Shown here: positions 42,932 through 52,344 of the stretch, in pieces
How positions within the stretch are numbered: position 1 is the first letter of the stretch
Layout: every line of letters begins with the position of its first letter
DNA from: Ruegeria sp. Alg231-54
GTDB lineage: Bacteria; Pseudomonadota; Alphaproteobacteria; Rhodobacterales; Rhodobacteraceae
Assembly (NCBI RefSeq): GCF_900143525.1
Contig: NZ_FREZ01000003.1
Span: 124,001 to 188,000, forward strand
Length of the DNA stretch: 64,000 bases
Direction: 5' to 3'
Translations under genes and position numbers: made by a program
Notes under the pieces: model-generated
Told to the model about the DNA's origin: nothing
The model's database searches: none
Seen by the model: only the letters and a program-made list of their open reading frames with translations

Positions 42932-45145
42932 ATGGCAGATAACTCAAACTTCGACATATTGTATACCATTGTAGACGAAGCGCCCGAACTGGCCAGCGCC
43001 TCGTTCCTGCCCATCATTCGCAAGTTTGCCTCGGCAGCGGGTGTCAGTGTTGGCACCAAGGATATTTCATTGGCAGGTCGTATTCTCTCGACCTTCCCAG
43101 AAAAACTAACTGATGCACAGCGCATCACCGACGATTTGGCCGCATTGGGCGAACTGGTGAAAACGCCGGACGCCAACGTTATCAAACTGCCAAACATCTC
43201 GGCATCGGTTCCGCAACTTGTGGCAGCCGTTGAAGAGCTACAGTCACAAGGCTACGACATCCCGAGCTACCCCGAAGAGCCATCGACCGATGAGGAAAAA
43301 GCAATCCGCGCGCGTTATGACACGATCAAAGGCTCGGCCGTGAACCCGGTTCTGCGCGAAGGTAACTCGGATCGTCGCGCGGCGCGTGCGGTGAAGAATT
43401 ATGCTCAGAAGAACCCGCATTCGATGGGGGAATGGGCGTCGGACAGCAAAACCAAAGTGTCGTCGATGTCTGGCAATGATTTCTATGCCAACGAGAAGTC
43501 CGCCACCATTACCGCCGCTCAGGCCGGTGATGCCAAGATCGAATTTGTTGGCAAAGACGGCAGCGTCACTGTCCTGAAAGACGCCTGGCCTCTGGCTGAG
43601 GGCACAGTTGCAGACGCCACTTTCATGTCCGTCAAGGCACTGTCATCCTTCCTGACAGATGCGATTGAGGACACCAAGAAAGACGGCACGATGTTCTCGC
43701 TGCACATGAAAGCCACGATGATGAAGGTCTCGGACCCAATCATCTTTGGCTTTGCGGTCAAAGCCTGGCTGGCCCCGGTATTCGAAAAATTTGGTGCTGA
43801 ACTCGACGCTTTAGGTGTGAACCCGAATTCCGGCTTGGGCGATTTACTGGAACGTGTTCAGGGCAATGCCGATATAGTGGCTGCCATCGAAGCGATCAAA
43901 GGTGATCGCCCGTCCATGTATATGGTCGACAGTGACAAAGGTATTACCAACCTGCACGTGCCGTCAGACGTGATCATCGATGCCTCGATGCCCGCCATAA
44001 TCCGGGCAGGCGGAAAAGGCTGGAACGAGGCTGGTGCCAAGGGCGACACCAATTGTGTGATCCCCGACCGCTGCTATGCATCGGTTTATGATGAGAGCAT
44101 CAACTTTTTCAAAGCCAATGGCGCGCTGAACCCTGCAACTGTCGGTGCTGTCGCCAACGTCGGCCTGATGGCGCAAAAAGCGGAAGAATACGGTTCGCAC
44201 CCGACGACGTTCCAAGCGCCGGCCGACGGCACCATCCGTATCGTTTTGGCCAATGGCGAGACGCTGCATTCGCATGACGTTGAAAAGGGCGACATTTGGC
44301 GTGCCTGCACTGTGAAGAAGGCTCCGATCGAAAACTGGATCCAGTTGGCCATGGACCGTCAGCGTTTGACCGGGTCCGAAGCGATCTTCTGGTTGGACGC
44401 AAACCGCGCCCACGATGCGGAACTGATCAAATACGTCAAACCAGCGCTTGAGGCGGCTGGTGTGGTCGACAAGTTCCTGATCATGGCTCCGCGCGAGGCG
44501 ACCCGCCAGTCGTTGGAAACCATCACGGCAGGCAAGGACAGCATCGCTATCACGGGCAACGTGTTGCGCGACTACCTGACTGACCTGTTCCCGATCCTTG
44601 AACTGGGCACATCGGCAAAAATGCTGTCGATTGTTAAGCTGATGAATGGCGGCGGTCTGTTCGAAACTGGTGCGGGTGGGTCCGCTCCAAAACACGTGCA
44701 GCAATTGGTTGAGGAAAACCACCTGCGCTGGGACTCGATGGGTGAGTTCTGTGCCTTGGGTGAATCGCTGAACTTCCTAGCCGACAATAATGGCAACGCC
44801 AAAGCGGGTGTTCTGGGTGCCGCGGCCGAAGCGGCCACGCAAGGCATCCTGGACAACAATAAATCGCCCAGCCGTAAAGTTGGGCAGCCAGATAACCGTG
44901 ACAGCCACTATTGGTTCGCACGCTATTGGGCTGAGGCTCTGGCCGCGCAATCGGGTGATGCTGAATTGTCAGCAGAATTTGCGCCGATTGCAAAAGAGCT
45001 GGCGGATAAAGAAGATCAGATACTGTCTGAGCTGGCGACCGCTCAGGGTGCTGCCGCGGATCTCGGTGGATATTACCACACCGATCCTGCCAAGACCGCA
45101 GCAGTAATGCGCCCCAGCGCGACACTGAACGCGATCATCGGCTGA
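42932..45145 (+). CDS. icd: Monomeric NADP-dependent isocitrate dehydrogenase
   Basis: A 737-residue monomeric isocitrate dehydrogenase, which oxidises isocitrate to 2-oxoglutarate with NADP in the TCA cycle. The N-terminus ([20 protein letters not shown]), [15 protein letters not shown] near residue 143, and the late segments [14 protein letters not shown] and [15 protein letters not shown] are typical of the 80-kDa monomeric form rather than the common dimer. It has 218 bases of upstream sequence for its own promoter and a strong bidirectional terminator after it. Confidence 0.94.
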   Translation: MADNSNFDILYTIVDEAPELASASFLPIIRKFASAAGVSVGTKDISLAGRILSTFPEKLTDAQRITDDLAALGELVKTPDANVIKLPNISASVPQLVAAVEELQSQGYDIPSYPEEPSTDEEKAIRARYDTIKGSAVNPVLREGNSDRRAARAVKNYAQKNPHSMGEWASDSKTKVSSMSGNDFYANEKSATITAAQAGDAKIEFVGKDGSVTVLKDAWPLAEGTVADATFMSVKALSSFLTDAIEDTKKDGTMFSLHMKATMMKVSDPIIFGFAVKAWLAPVFEKFGAELDALGVNPNSGLGDLLERVQGNADIVAAIEAIKGDRPSMYMVDSDKGITNLHVPSDVIIDASMPAIIRAGGKGWNEAGAKGDTNCVIPDRCYASVYDESINFFKANGALNPATVGAVANVGLMAQKAEEYGSHPTTFQAPADGTIRIVLANGETLHSHDVEKGDIWRACTVKKAPIENWIQLAMDRQRLTGSEAIFWLDANRAHDAELIKYVKPALEAAGVVDKFLIMAPREATRQSLETITAGKDSIAITGNVLRDYLTDLFPILELGTSAKMLSIVKLMNGGGLFETGAGGSAPKHVQQLVEENHLRWDSMGEFCALGESLNFLADNNGNAKAGVLGAAAEAATQGILDNNKSPSRKVGQPDNRDSHYWFARYWAEALAAQSGDAELSAEFAPIAKELADKEDQILSELATAQGAAADLGGYYHTDPAKTAAVMRPSATLNAIIG

Positions 45146-45200
45146 TAAACAGTACCCACGTTTTGCGGCGTGGGTATTTTCGGATTGATGAGATCAATAG

Positions 45201-45235
45201 AAAAAAGGGCCGACCCCCAAAGTCGGCCCTTTTTT
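45201..45235. terminator. Strong bidirectional terminator after icd
   Basis: A near-ideal hairpin: an A-run, GGGCCGAC, a seven-base loop CCCCAAA, GTCGGCCC and a T-run of six. It lies 55 bases after the icd stop. The symmetrical A- and T-runs let it work in both directions. Confidence 0.9.
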
Positions 45236-45371
45236 GAGTGAGTGGTCAGGCCGAAGCCTCACCGGTGTAGTTGAATTCACGTTAACTAATCCACGAGTTT
45301 TGGAAATTAGGGGATTCCCGTACTTTTGGGAATTTGGGTGCAACCTGTAGCTAAACCGCCTGTTTTAAACG

Positions 45372-45398
45372 AAAAAGGGCCGGTCAAATGACCGGCCC
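45372..45398 (-). terminator. Terminator at the end of the kinase/LysM operon
   Basis: On the minus strand a ten-base-pair perfect stem (GGGCCGGTCA / TGACCGGCCC, loop of two) is followed by five T residues. It lies 23 bases beyond the stop of the LysM-SBP gene at 45422. Together with the previous terminator it brackets about 135 bases that hold no gene I can support, only a short ATTCCC/GGGAAT inverted repeat at 45314-45333. Confidence 0.88.
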
Positions 45399-45421
45399 AA
45401 TTCGTGCTAAAAGTCGAATGA

Positions 45422-46528
45422 TCAGTTAGATGCTGCGTTCAGCTTTTCATTTTGTTCGCGAAGGGTGTCCGAGATAATCGCGTACCATTCGCCCGACTCA
45501 CGCATTTCGTTCAGGCCCTTGTTCATCATCGCGATATATTCGCGAGCAAACGGGTTGGTTCGGTGCGCAAGGAAGCTCATCGAGGACAAGGTCGAAACAT
45601 ATGGGTTTTCAACCAGATCAGACGAAGTCAGTCCCATGTCGTTCATGGTCGAAGCGAACAGATCGACCTCAAACGCGGCGACATCCGCCGTGCCGGTCAA
45701 AACAGCATCAAGACATTCGCGGGCCGAGTTGGGTTGGACCACAGTTGTGTTTTCGCGGTTCAATCCGACTTCTTCCAGAACAACCATGCTCCAGCCTGAC
45801 ATGCGGCAAATGGTAGAACCTACGAAGTCCTCGAATTTGGTCGCGCTGGCGTAGTCGCTTTCCGGCAATGTGAAGAAGCCGCCTACGATGTCGTATACAG
45901 GGACAGAAGCCACAAATTGCGTACAACGCGCTTCGGTTTCTGACGACCATTCGTATGTGCGGTTCGTACAATCCGGAACGGTCCATGCGATCGAAATATC
46001 GAACGCGCCAAGCGGCAACAATGTGTCCAGATGCGAGCTCCAGTCATCGACAAAACTGACCGAGTAGTCGCGGCTGTTGCCGGCACGTTGAAGACTGGTC
46101 GTAGCCAGACGGGTCATGATGCCGCCGCCGCCCAGTGCTTCACTGGTAAAGGGTTCCCAGCCGTTACCCGCAACCATTTTGATCGGCGGGGCATAGACAT
46201 TCGAACGCTTGACGCTTGCCGCGCGTTGCTCTTCCGCTGCGATCAGTTCCTGCGCGGACTGACCGTTCGGCAGGCTACCATCCTCACAGGGCAAGGCCAG
46301 AACCAGGCCTGGCTCAAGTGCGTTTGGGTTGGTGATGATGTTACGGTTCGCGTTAAAGATCGGCTGATAGTTCGACGTGCCGTATGCCGCGATCGCAATC
46401 GTCGCCATCGTGTCGCCGTCCGCAACTGTATAATTGGTACAAGCTTCTTGCGCAGCGGCGGCACCGGCGCTCAGAGCGGTGACGGCGGTGGCCGACAGTA
46501 CAACTTTCTTTAGGTTCAATTCAAACAT
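45422..46528 (-). CDS. Secreted LysM plus solute-binding-fold (SBP_bac_3-like) protein
   Basis: A 368-residue exported protein. The ATG at 46528 follows GGAGGAAGTGGAC; the in-frame GTG two codons earlier is less well placed. After a signal peptide ending near AGAAAAQEA comes a LysM-like domain (~25-80: NYTVADGDTMATIAI, later ALEPGLVLALPC) flanked by cysteines. Residues ~115-360 form a solute-binding fold (KMVAGNGWEPFTSEALGGGG, later GTADVAAFEVDLF). LysM domains bind peptidoglycan, so this is probably a wall-attached ligand sensor. It is paralogous to the protein encoded at 46574-47836. No permease is nearby. The ligand is unknown. Confidence 0.75.
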   Translation of the reverse strand: MFELNLKKVVLSATAVTALSAGAAAAQEACTNYTVADGDTMATIAIAAYGTSNYQPIFNANRNIITNPNALEPGLVLALPCEDGSLPNGQSAQELIAAEEQRAASVKRSNVYAPPIKMVAGNGWEPFTSEALGGGGIMTRLATTSLQRAGNSRDYSVSFVDDWSSHLDTLLPLGAFDISIAWTVPDCTNRTYEWSSETEARCTQFVASVPVYDIVGGFFTLPESDYASATKFEDFVGSTICRMSGWSMVVLEEVGLNRENTTVVQPNSARECLDAVLTGTADVAAFEVDLFASTMNDMGLTSSDLVENPYVSTLSSMSFLAHRTNPFAREYIAMMNKGLNEMRESGEWYAIISDTLREQNEKLNAASN

Positions 46529-46573
46529 GTCCACTTCCTCCAGACTTTTCTTTTAGTTAGGCCACATGGGGCC

Positions 46574-47836
46574 TTAGCCATTTTCCATTTGATGACGCAG
46601 AGCGGTTGAAACGATGTCTCGCCACTCTCCGGATTGCTGCATGATGTTCAAACCCTGATTGAGCGTCTCAAGGATCGCTTCCCCATCCGGATTATCTTTA
46701 TGGGTCATGACGTTAAGCGACTTGATCGCCGCCAGATTGGGGTTTTCTACAATACGGTGTTCGTACCCCAGCCGTCCGATTGCTTCGAAGGCCAGATGAG
46801 CTTCGATCGCGACGATATCGGCTGTCCCGTTCATAAGCGCGTGAAAGCAATCATCGGGTGAAACCGGGCGCATTAGCGAGATCGCCGGTGGGTACAGTCC
46901 GACCGCGTCCATGTGCGACAGCGACCAACCTTCGGGACGACAGATTGTTGTACCGGCGAAGTCCGCGTAGGTCAATGTTTGCTCATAGCCCGAGCCCTCG
47001 CGGGCAAAGAACGTGTCGACAACTTCATAGAACGGGTTAGAAAAGTTGTATGTATCGCACCGCGCGCGGTCTTTTTCAGAAAGCGTCTCGGCCTCTTCAC
47101 AGTTTGGACGCGACCAGGGGAAGGTGGCATCGAAAGCGAGTGTCGGCATCAGAAGATCCAGATGCGACGGCCAGTCGTTGACGAACTGGATCTTATAGGA
47201 CTGTTCGGGCGCGGCGCGCAGCATCGCTGTTTCGACAAGGTAGGTGTAGAGCCCGCGATTGGGCAGGGCCTCGTCGGTGAAAGGCGCATAATTACCGCCA
47301 GTGATAAGCAACAACTGACGGTCGCGGATTTCGGGGCGTTCGCCGGCGTCTGCGTTACGGATCAGCGCTGCGGCTTCTGCCCGCGCGGATTCGATCTCAT
47401 CCTTGGCAGCCGATTTTGCAGCGATCACCGCATCTTCGCTTGCCTTTTTGGCTTCGGCTTCGGCTTCGGCAACACGGGCTTCCGCCTCTGCGATGGCTTT
47501 CGCCGCGCGATTCTCGGCGGCCTTGACCAGCTCGGCTGCCATTTCGGCGGCCATGGCTTCGGCTTCAGTCTGCGGCGCGGTCGGTGCGCGCCCGATCTCT
47601 TCCAAACAAGGCATGGTCAGAACGTCGCCTACCCGAATGATGTTCGGATTGTTTCCGATCACGTCCCGGTTTGCATCGTAAATGATACGAAAGTCTTCGG
47701 TCGAATAAACTTCGATGGATAACTCGCGCAGGCTGTCGCCTCGTTGAATTTCGTAGGTTGAGCATGCCTGTTGTGCCGAGGCGGTACCCGCAGCGGCAGC
47801 AAGTGCCAGGCTTGATATGATCAGATGGTTTCTCAT
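46574..47836 (-). CDS. Secreted LysM, coiled-coil and solute-binding-fold protein
   Basis: A 420-residue exported paralogue of the previous protein. A signal peptide (ISSLALAAAAGTASA) is followed by a LysM domain (YEIQRGDSLRELSIEVYS, then NIIRVGDVLTMPC). An Ala/Glu/Lys-rich coiled coil at about residues 80-155 comes next, then a solute-binding fold (~160-415; RQLLLITGGNYAPFTDEALP, GTADIVAIEAHLAF). The coiled coil is absent from the shorter paralogue. The ATG at 47836 avoids overlap with the phosphatase gene, although its ribosome site is weak. It could dimerise and signal toward the transmembrane kinase encoded in the same block; that is inference from gene order. Confidence 0.75.
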   Translation of the reverse strand: MRNHLIISSLALAAAAGTASAQQACSTYEIQRGDSLRELSIEVYSTEDFRIIYDANRDVIGNNPNIIRVGDVLTMPCLEEIGRAPTAPQTEAEAMAAEMAAELVKAAENRAAKAIAEAEARVAEAEAEAKKASEDAVIAAKSAAKDEIESARAEAAALIRNADAGERPEIRDRQLLLITGGNYAPFTDEALPNRGLYTYLVETAMLRAAPEQSYKIQFVNDWPSHLDLLMPTLAFDATFPWSRPNCEEAETLSEKDRARCDTYNFSNPFYEVVDTFFAREGSGYEQTLTYADFAGTTICRPEGWSLSHMDAVGLYPPAISLMRPVSPDDCFHALMNGTADIVAIEAHLAFEAIGRLGYEHRIVENPNLAAIKSLNVMTHKDNPDGEAILETLNQGLNIMQQSGEWRDIVSTALRHQMENG

Positions 47837-47858
47837 GGGTCCTGTTGCTTTGCCTTGT

Positions 47859-48644
47859 TTAGTTTTTTGTAAGTTTGACAACACCGATTGAGATGTTGTC
47901 CTGATCTGGGTCGCCCTTAGCGTTCAGCGCGGCCTGCAGCGCCCCGGCTATGTCTTGTGCAAGCCCGCGGGCATTGGATTGAAGAATGGACTGAATTTCA
48001 GCGTTGCTGAGATATTGGAGGCCGTCGCTTCCCAGAACCAAAACATCCGAAGGTGTCAGGCCCAGCGGGGTTTCCGGGCAATCGACCTTTGGAATTGCCG
48101 CACCCATGATGACCGAAGTCAGTTGATTGCGGTCAGGATGCGCCAGGGCTTCGGCCTCGGTCAAAGTCCCTTCGGCCAATTGCGCATCAATCATAGGTGC
48201 CATCGAGTGATCTTCGTTGATCTGCGACAGCTCTCCGTCCCGGAACAGGTAAAGCGGGCTGTCGCCGATCGAAATCCAGAACAGCCGCTGGCCCAACAAC
48301 AAAGTGCCCAACATGGTTGAGCCCATGTTGAATCCAGTACCTTGTTCCTCGGAATAACCGGCAATGGATGCATTGGCTTGCATTGCCGCAAGGGGCAACG
48401 CGTCGATCAAAGCGGACTCGGGTGTCGTTGAACCTTCAAGCTCGGCATCTAACGCGTCACGCCAGGCCTGGATCACAAGGTCCGAGGCGACTTCACCTGC
48501 CGCATGCCCGCCCATGCCGTCAGCGACGACGACATAGCTTGCATTCGTCGCATCGAACATGCGCGAAGCAACCGCGTCCTCCTGCGTGTCACGCTGGCCC
48601 TTGTCCAGGATCAGCGCAATATCATATGCCGGTGTCGCCAGCAT
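47859..48644 (-). CDS. PP2C-family Ser/Thr protein phosphatase
   Basis: A 261-residue PP2C phosphatase with all metal-site motifs: RDTQEDA near residue 18, VADGMGGHAAGE near 40, SIGDSPLYL near 130, LGSDGLQYL near 203 and DNISIGV near the C-terminus. It is cytosolic, with no signal or membrane segment. It lies three bases after the FHA gene and 22 bases before the LysM gene, and belongs with the kinase at 49844-52006. The trio of kinase, phosphatase and FHA protein resembles the PpkA-PppA-Fha module. It should reverse the kinase. Confidence 0.93.
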   Translation of the reverse strand: MLATPAYDIALILDKGQRDTQEDAVASRMFDATNASYVVVADGMGGHAAGEVASDLVIQAWRDALDAELEGSTTPESALIDALPLAAMQANASIAGYSEEQGTGFNMGSTMLGTLLLGQRLFWISIGDSPLYLFRDGELSQINEDHSMAPMIDAQLAEGTLTEAEALAHPDRNQLTSVIMGAAIPKVDCPETPLGLTPSDVLVLGSDGLQYLSNAEIQSILQSNARGLAQDIAGALQAALNAKGDPDQDNISIGVVKLTKN

Positions 48645-48647
48645 CTA

Positions 48648-49637
48648 TTAGGAATCCCGCCAGTCAAAGCCGTCGTCACAGAAGGCGGCAAAGCGGACTG
48701 ATGTTTCGCTGATGCGGATCAGATCCCCGCTGGACAGTGGGACGGTGCTGAGAACCGGCTTGCCGTTCAGACGCACCAGGTTGGCCTTGCCGCCGTGTCC
48801 CAGATAACATTTGCGGTCCTCGGGGTCATAAGCAATCACCGCATGGTTGCTGCGGGAAATACCAGTGTCTCCAAAGTCGAGCTGAATGGCCTGATCGTCG
48901 TTGCGGCCAATCTGCATCAAGCCCTCGGTCAGCGTTACGCTCGCACCCCGGCCCGGACCACCAGTGATGACCAGCCAACCAACCGGGAAAGACTGTTCGG
49001 CATTGTCTGTCTTGGCTGCAGGTTCCGCTGTCTCGATGAGGTCCTGCACATGCGTGTCGGCGCGTTCGAAACCCAGGAAGGTTGTCTTGACGCGACCACG
49101 ACGATCTTCGGCAGCCGCGGGCTGCGGAACCGGGGCAACTTCAGCCAGTGGTTCTTCGGCGACCGGTGCTTCTGGCACCGGTTCTGCGGCGGGTTCGTCA
49201 GAGACTACCTCGATGATCTGTTCCGGCTCGGGTTCCTCGACTTCAAGTACCTCGTGTTCGACAACCTCTTCGACTTCTTCCTCAATTGCCGAGTGCAGCG
49301 TCAACACGGTTTCTTCTTCGAGCGCGGTTACTTCGTCTGCCACGTTCTGAACTTCTGCGATAACTTCAGCGACGACGACTTCATCTTCAGCCTCAGTTGC
49401 ATCTGCTACGTCTTCCTCAGAGAATTCCGGCATTTTCTCTTCGGGCACCAACTCATCGGCTTCTTCGTAGCTGTCCGAGGACATATTGCCGCCTGCCAGC
49501 GCTTCGCGCAGGGCATTGAAATCGGCGATTGGTTCGGCCTTTTCCGGCTCTGGCGCTACCGCTTCTTCGGCTTCGTTCTCTTTCGGTTTGCCGGCACCTT
49601 CGAGAAGCCGGCTAAGAGGGCTTTTGTATTTGAACAT
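48648..49637 (-). CDS. FHA-domain protein with long acidic linker
   Basis: A 329-residue cytosolic protein. Residues ~20-200 are low-complexity, rich in Glu, Val and Ala, and probably unfolded. Residues ~220-325 form an FHA domain that binds phosphothreonine, with the key residues in LMQIGRNDD (Gly-Arg), ISRSNHAVI (Ser and His) and LVRLNGKPV (Asn-Gly). Its N-terminus MFKYKSPLSRLLEG is short and basic. It is likely the reader of the phosphorylation made by the kinase and removed by the PP2C. The ATG at 49637 was chosen because upstream residues are not conserved in type. A gap of 206 bases separates it from the kinase gene. Confidence 0.88.
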   Translation of the reverse strand: MFKYKSPLSRLLEGAGKPKENEAEEAVAPEPEKAEPIADFNALREALAGGNMSSDSYEEADELVPEEKMPEFSEEDVADATEAEDEVVVAEVIAEVQNVADEVTALEEETVLTLHSAIEEEVEEVVEHEVLEVEEPEPEQIIEVVSDEPAAEPVPEAPVAEEPLAEVAPVPQPAAAEDRRGRVKTTFLGFERADTHVQDLIETAEPAAKTDNAEQSFPVGWLVITGGPGRGASVTLTEGLMQIGRNDDQAIQLDFGDTGISRSNHAVIAYDPEDRKCYLGHGGKANLVRLNGKPVLSTVPLSSGDLIRISETSVRFAAFCDDGFDWRDS

Positions 49638-49843
49638 GGTGTCGACACCTTTATTCCTTGGCACAGGACAATGGTCCTATGGGGCTGCTTCTTACCTCTG
49701 TGCGCGGTTGCACAACGGCACGGATATTTGTGACAACAAGGTCACTTTCTATTTCCGCGACGGGCCGGTTCCCGTCAGGGGTGCCGAATTTGGCGCTACC
49801 CTCAGCAAATACATACTGGCAGATCACATACGAACCGGTCAGA

Positions 49844-52006
49844 TCACTCCTGCGCTAATGGCATGTCAGCATCCGTCTCGACGCCATTGCGCAAAACGCT
49901 GAAACGGGCCTGCGGCTGGTCTTCGGAAACGAGTTTGGCCAACAAAACATCAAGGCTGTCCGAGCCATCAATGCCAGTGCCAGAAATTGTCTCTGAGACC
50001 AGGACATCCCCTTCCTGCAAGCTGCCTGATGCCTCTGGCGGAACCGAGCTTAGAACTGTTGTCCAACCCGCACCGTCTTTGTTCTGAATTGTGAAAACGT
50101 AGCCATTTTCCAAGCCGATCACGCGCATTGCGGGCAGTGCCAACAATCCGTTCTGAGGGCGGGTTTCACCCAATGTGCGATAGCGGGCAGAAACGCGGAT
50201 GTAGCCGTCCGGGTCCACATTCAGATCGTTCAACACCTGAGCAGCAAAAGTCGTATCTGCCTGCACTGGCTTGCCGTTCAGAGTGAAGATCGTGGCGCCG
50301 CGCGTGACCCACTCACCCACAATTGACGCGTCCATATCCTGGTCAACACCAGTTATCGCAATCACGTTGCCGGTCGAAGCCCGGCGGCGTGATGTCTGAA
50401 ACGGGATGTCTACGTCCCAGTGAGAGAATGCGATCTGTTGTTCTGCCAGATTTACCGGTTCCGCCGGAACAGGCGGCGTCGGCTCGACGGTCGCGGCTTC
50501 AGCCGTTTCCGTCGCCGCAGCTTCTTCCTGCTCCGTGACAACCGGATCTTCTTGCGCCTGCTCGACAGGCTCTGGAGTGGATGCGACCTCGGCCTGCGTG
50601 GTCTCAATTGGTTCTGATGCCGGCTCCACTTCGGCTGCGGTCACTTGTTCGACCGGGTCCTGCTCGGATGTTTCGACTGCGGCGGTTTCCTCCACCGTTT
50701 CCGTTACTACGGGCGCTTGCGTCGATGCGGTATCCTTGACCGGAGTTTCCTCTCCGGACATCAGAAAGAACCCGCCTGCCGCCAAAGCGGCGACCACGGC
50801 CACACCCGCAACAATTTTGCCTGCGCCATTGGATCCGCTTTTGACCACGGTATCCACCGCGACCGGAACTTCATCCTTCGCTGTGAACGTGGCGAGCCCG
50901 TCGTCGTTCTTGTCCTCATTGCCCAGGGCAATGTCAGTGTTTCCGGCAAGCAATGCGGTGACAACGGCTTCGGCGTTTTCGCTTTCAGCCTTGATCCTGG
51001 CTTTCTCTTCTTCTTCGTCTTTTTGGTCCATTGCCACGATCACCGACACCGGCCGATAGTCAAAGCTGTCGAACATAACGCCGGGGCCGCGGAACATGCG
51101 TAGCCAATCTAATGCAGTCTGAAGGCGATCCGTTGCGTGAACTTCCATTGCCTTGTCAATGGCTTCCAGGAACCCGTCGGGGTAACCTTCGAAACGCCCC
51201 GCCAGCGGTGTGTAGGGGTCCGTCTGACCGTTGTTGAATGCGTTCAGGCGGGTCTGACCGTCGATCGGACGTTCGCCGCTGATGGCGTGATACAGGGTCG
51301 CCGCAAGAACATAGAGGTCACTGCTTGGCCCTTGTTCCGCACCGCGTACATAAAACTCATGCGGCGAATAACCATCCTTGATAACCCGCAGGGTCATCAG
51401 CGCGGCGGACTGGTGCGCAGCCTGTTCGCGCGCGGCGCCAAAGTCGATCAGCACCGGATCACCATTTTCGTCGATCAGGATGTTGTCGGGCGAAATATCG
51501 CGGTGCAGCATGCCGCTTTGGTGGATGAAAGACACCGCCGACAGCATTTTTTCAGTGATCTGAACGATAAAGTCCGGACCAGCTTTGTTTTTGGAATCTT
51601 CAACATAGTCCAGCAGATCGCAGCCACGGATAAAATCCATCGCGATATAAGCGGTCTCGTTGTCTTCGAACACCTGATGAACATCGACGATATTGGGGTG
51701 TACCAAGCGAGCGTGATTGCGTGCTTCGAGGATAAACAAGTCGATGATTGCGCGCAGATCGTCCTTGTAGTCCGGCTCGACCGGTTCAACCATATCGCCG
51801 TTACGACGGCAAAGGGCACCGGGATAGCACTCTTTGATCACAACTTCGCGTTCCAGACTGTCCCGCGCAAGATAGGTGATCCCAAATCCGCCATTGCTGA
51901 TAAAGCGCAGGATCTCGTACTGCCCGCGCAGCAGCTTGGCGCCTGGTTGAAGACCTTCAATTTTCGGTTCGTCGTGCGTCGCGCCGACGGCCTGGTTGTG
52001 GCTCAT
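49844..52006 (-). CDS. Transmembrane Ser/Thr protein kinase with extracytoplasmic PDZ-like domain
   Basis: A 720-residue receptor-type kinase. Residues ~30-305 form the kinase with glycine loop SNGGFGITYLA (38-48), catalytic Lys58, HRDISPDN (168-175) and DFGAA (188-192), and a GYSPHEFY substrate loop. An acidic stretch precedes a single membrane segment at ~396-416. A Glu/Thr/Pro-rich linker (~420-520) follows, and then a C-terminal region of about 190 residues with PDZ-like sequence (for example ITGVDQDMDASIVGEWVTRG, then LSSVPPEASGSLQEGDVLV). With the kinase inside, the PDZ-like part is periplasmic and could meet the LysM proteins. The gene has its own 338-base upstream region. Confidence 0.9.
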   Translation of the reverse strand: MSHNQAVGATHDEPKIEGLQPGAKLLRGQYEILRFISNGGFGITYLARDSLEREVVIKECYPGALCRRNGDMVEPVEPDYKDDLRAIIDLFILEARNHARLVHPNIVDVHQVFEDNETAYIAMDFIRGCDLLDYVEDSKNKAGPDFIVQITEKMLSAVSFIHQSGMLHRDISPDNILIDENGDPVLIDFGAAREQAAHQSAALMTLRVIKDGYSPHEFYVRGAEQGPSSDLYVLAATLYHAISGERPIDGQTRLNAFNNGQTDPYTPLAGRFEGYPDGFLEAIDKAMEVHATDRLQTALDWLRMFRGPGVMFDSFDYRPVSVIVAMDQKDEEEEKARIKAESENAEAVVTALLAGNTDIALGNEDKNDDGLATFTAKDEVPVAVDTVVKSGSNGAGKIVAGVAVVAALAAGGFFLMSGEETPVKDTASTQAPVVTETVEETAAVETSEQDPVEQVTAAEVEPASEPIETTQAEVASTPEPVEQAQEDPVVTEQEEAAATETAEAATVEPTPPVPAEPVNLAEQQIAFSHWDVDIPFQTSRRRASTGNVIAITGVDQDMDASIVGEWVTRGATIFTLNGKPVQADTTFAAQVLNDLNVDPDGYIRVSARYRTLGETRPQNGLLALPAMRVIGLENGYVFTIQNKDGAGWTTVLSSVPPEASGSLQEGDVLVSETISGTGIDGSDSLDVLLAKLVSEDQPQARFSVLRNGVETDADMPLAQE

Positions 52007-52344
52007 TTCTTTCCGCCCGTTCTAATCGTTTTGCGGCTTACTTAACTGGGCTTTCAGCCCGCGAACTCACAACCAAACACAACCGCAGGACACTCATGTA
52101 CGTTAGACGTTTCAAATTTGACTTTATTGGGGCCGCCCGATGGCTTCACTAAGAACCCAGCGCAAAGAAAATCTATATATCGTGTTCTTTCCCATGAGAA
52201 AATCTAAATGTAGATTTTCTAGCGGCAATACTTGCGGACTGAGTGCCTGTTTTTTGCGGATTGGTCACTAAATCCGAAACAATAAGCGCGCGATTCTGAG
52301 GGCTTCGAATCGCTGCATTGCGGCTCAATTAAAACGGGTAGGCG
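52007..52344 (-). promoter_or_regulatory. Control region upstream of the kinase gene
   Basis: These 338 bases hold no supported gene. They are A/T rich and carry three copies of the ten-base word AGAAAATCTA (see the separate repeat entry). No clear terminator with a T-run follows the dynamin gene that ends at 52345. The kinase start is preceded by GGGCGGAAAGAA. A promoter for the kinase-FHA-PP2C-LysM genes is expected here, but I cannot fix its boxes. Confidence 0.5.
52166..52220. repeat. Three copies of AGAAAATCTA, two direct and one inverted
   Basis: The exact ten-base word occurs at 52166-52175 and 52197-52206 in the same orientation, 31 bases apart start to start (about three helical turns). 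It occurs again as its reverse complement at 52211-52220, forming a perfect ten-base-pair inverted repeat with a four-base AATG gap. This is either a regulator binding array or a hairpin. It lies 160-215 bases upstream of the kinase start. Confidence 0.75.
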
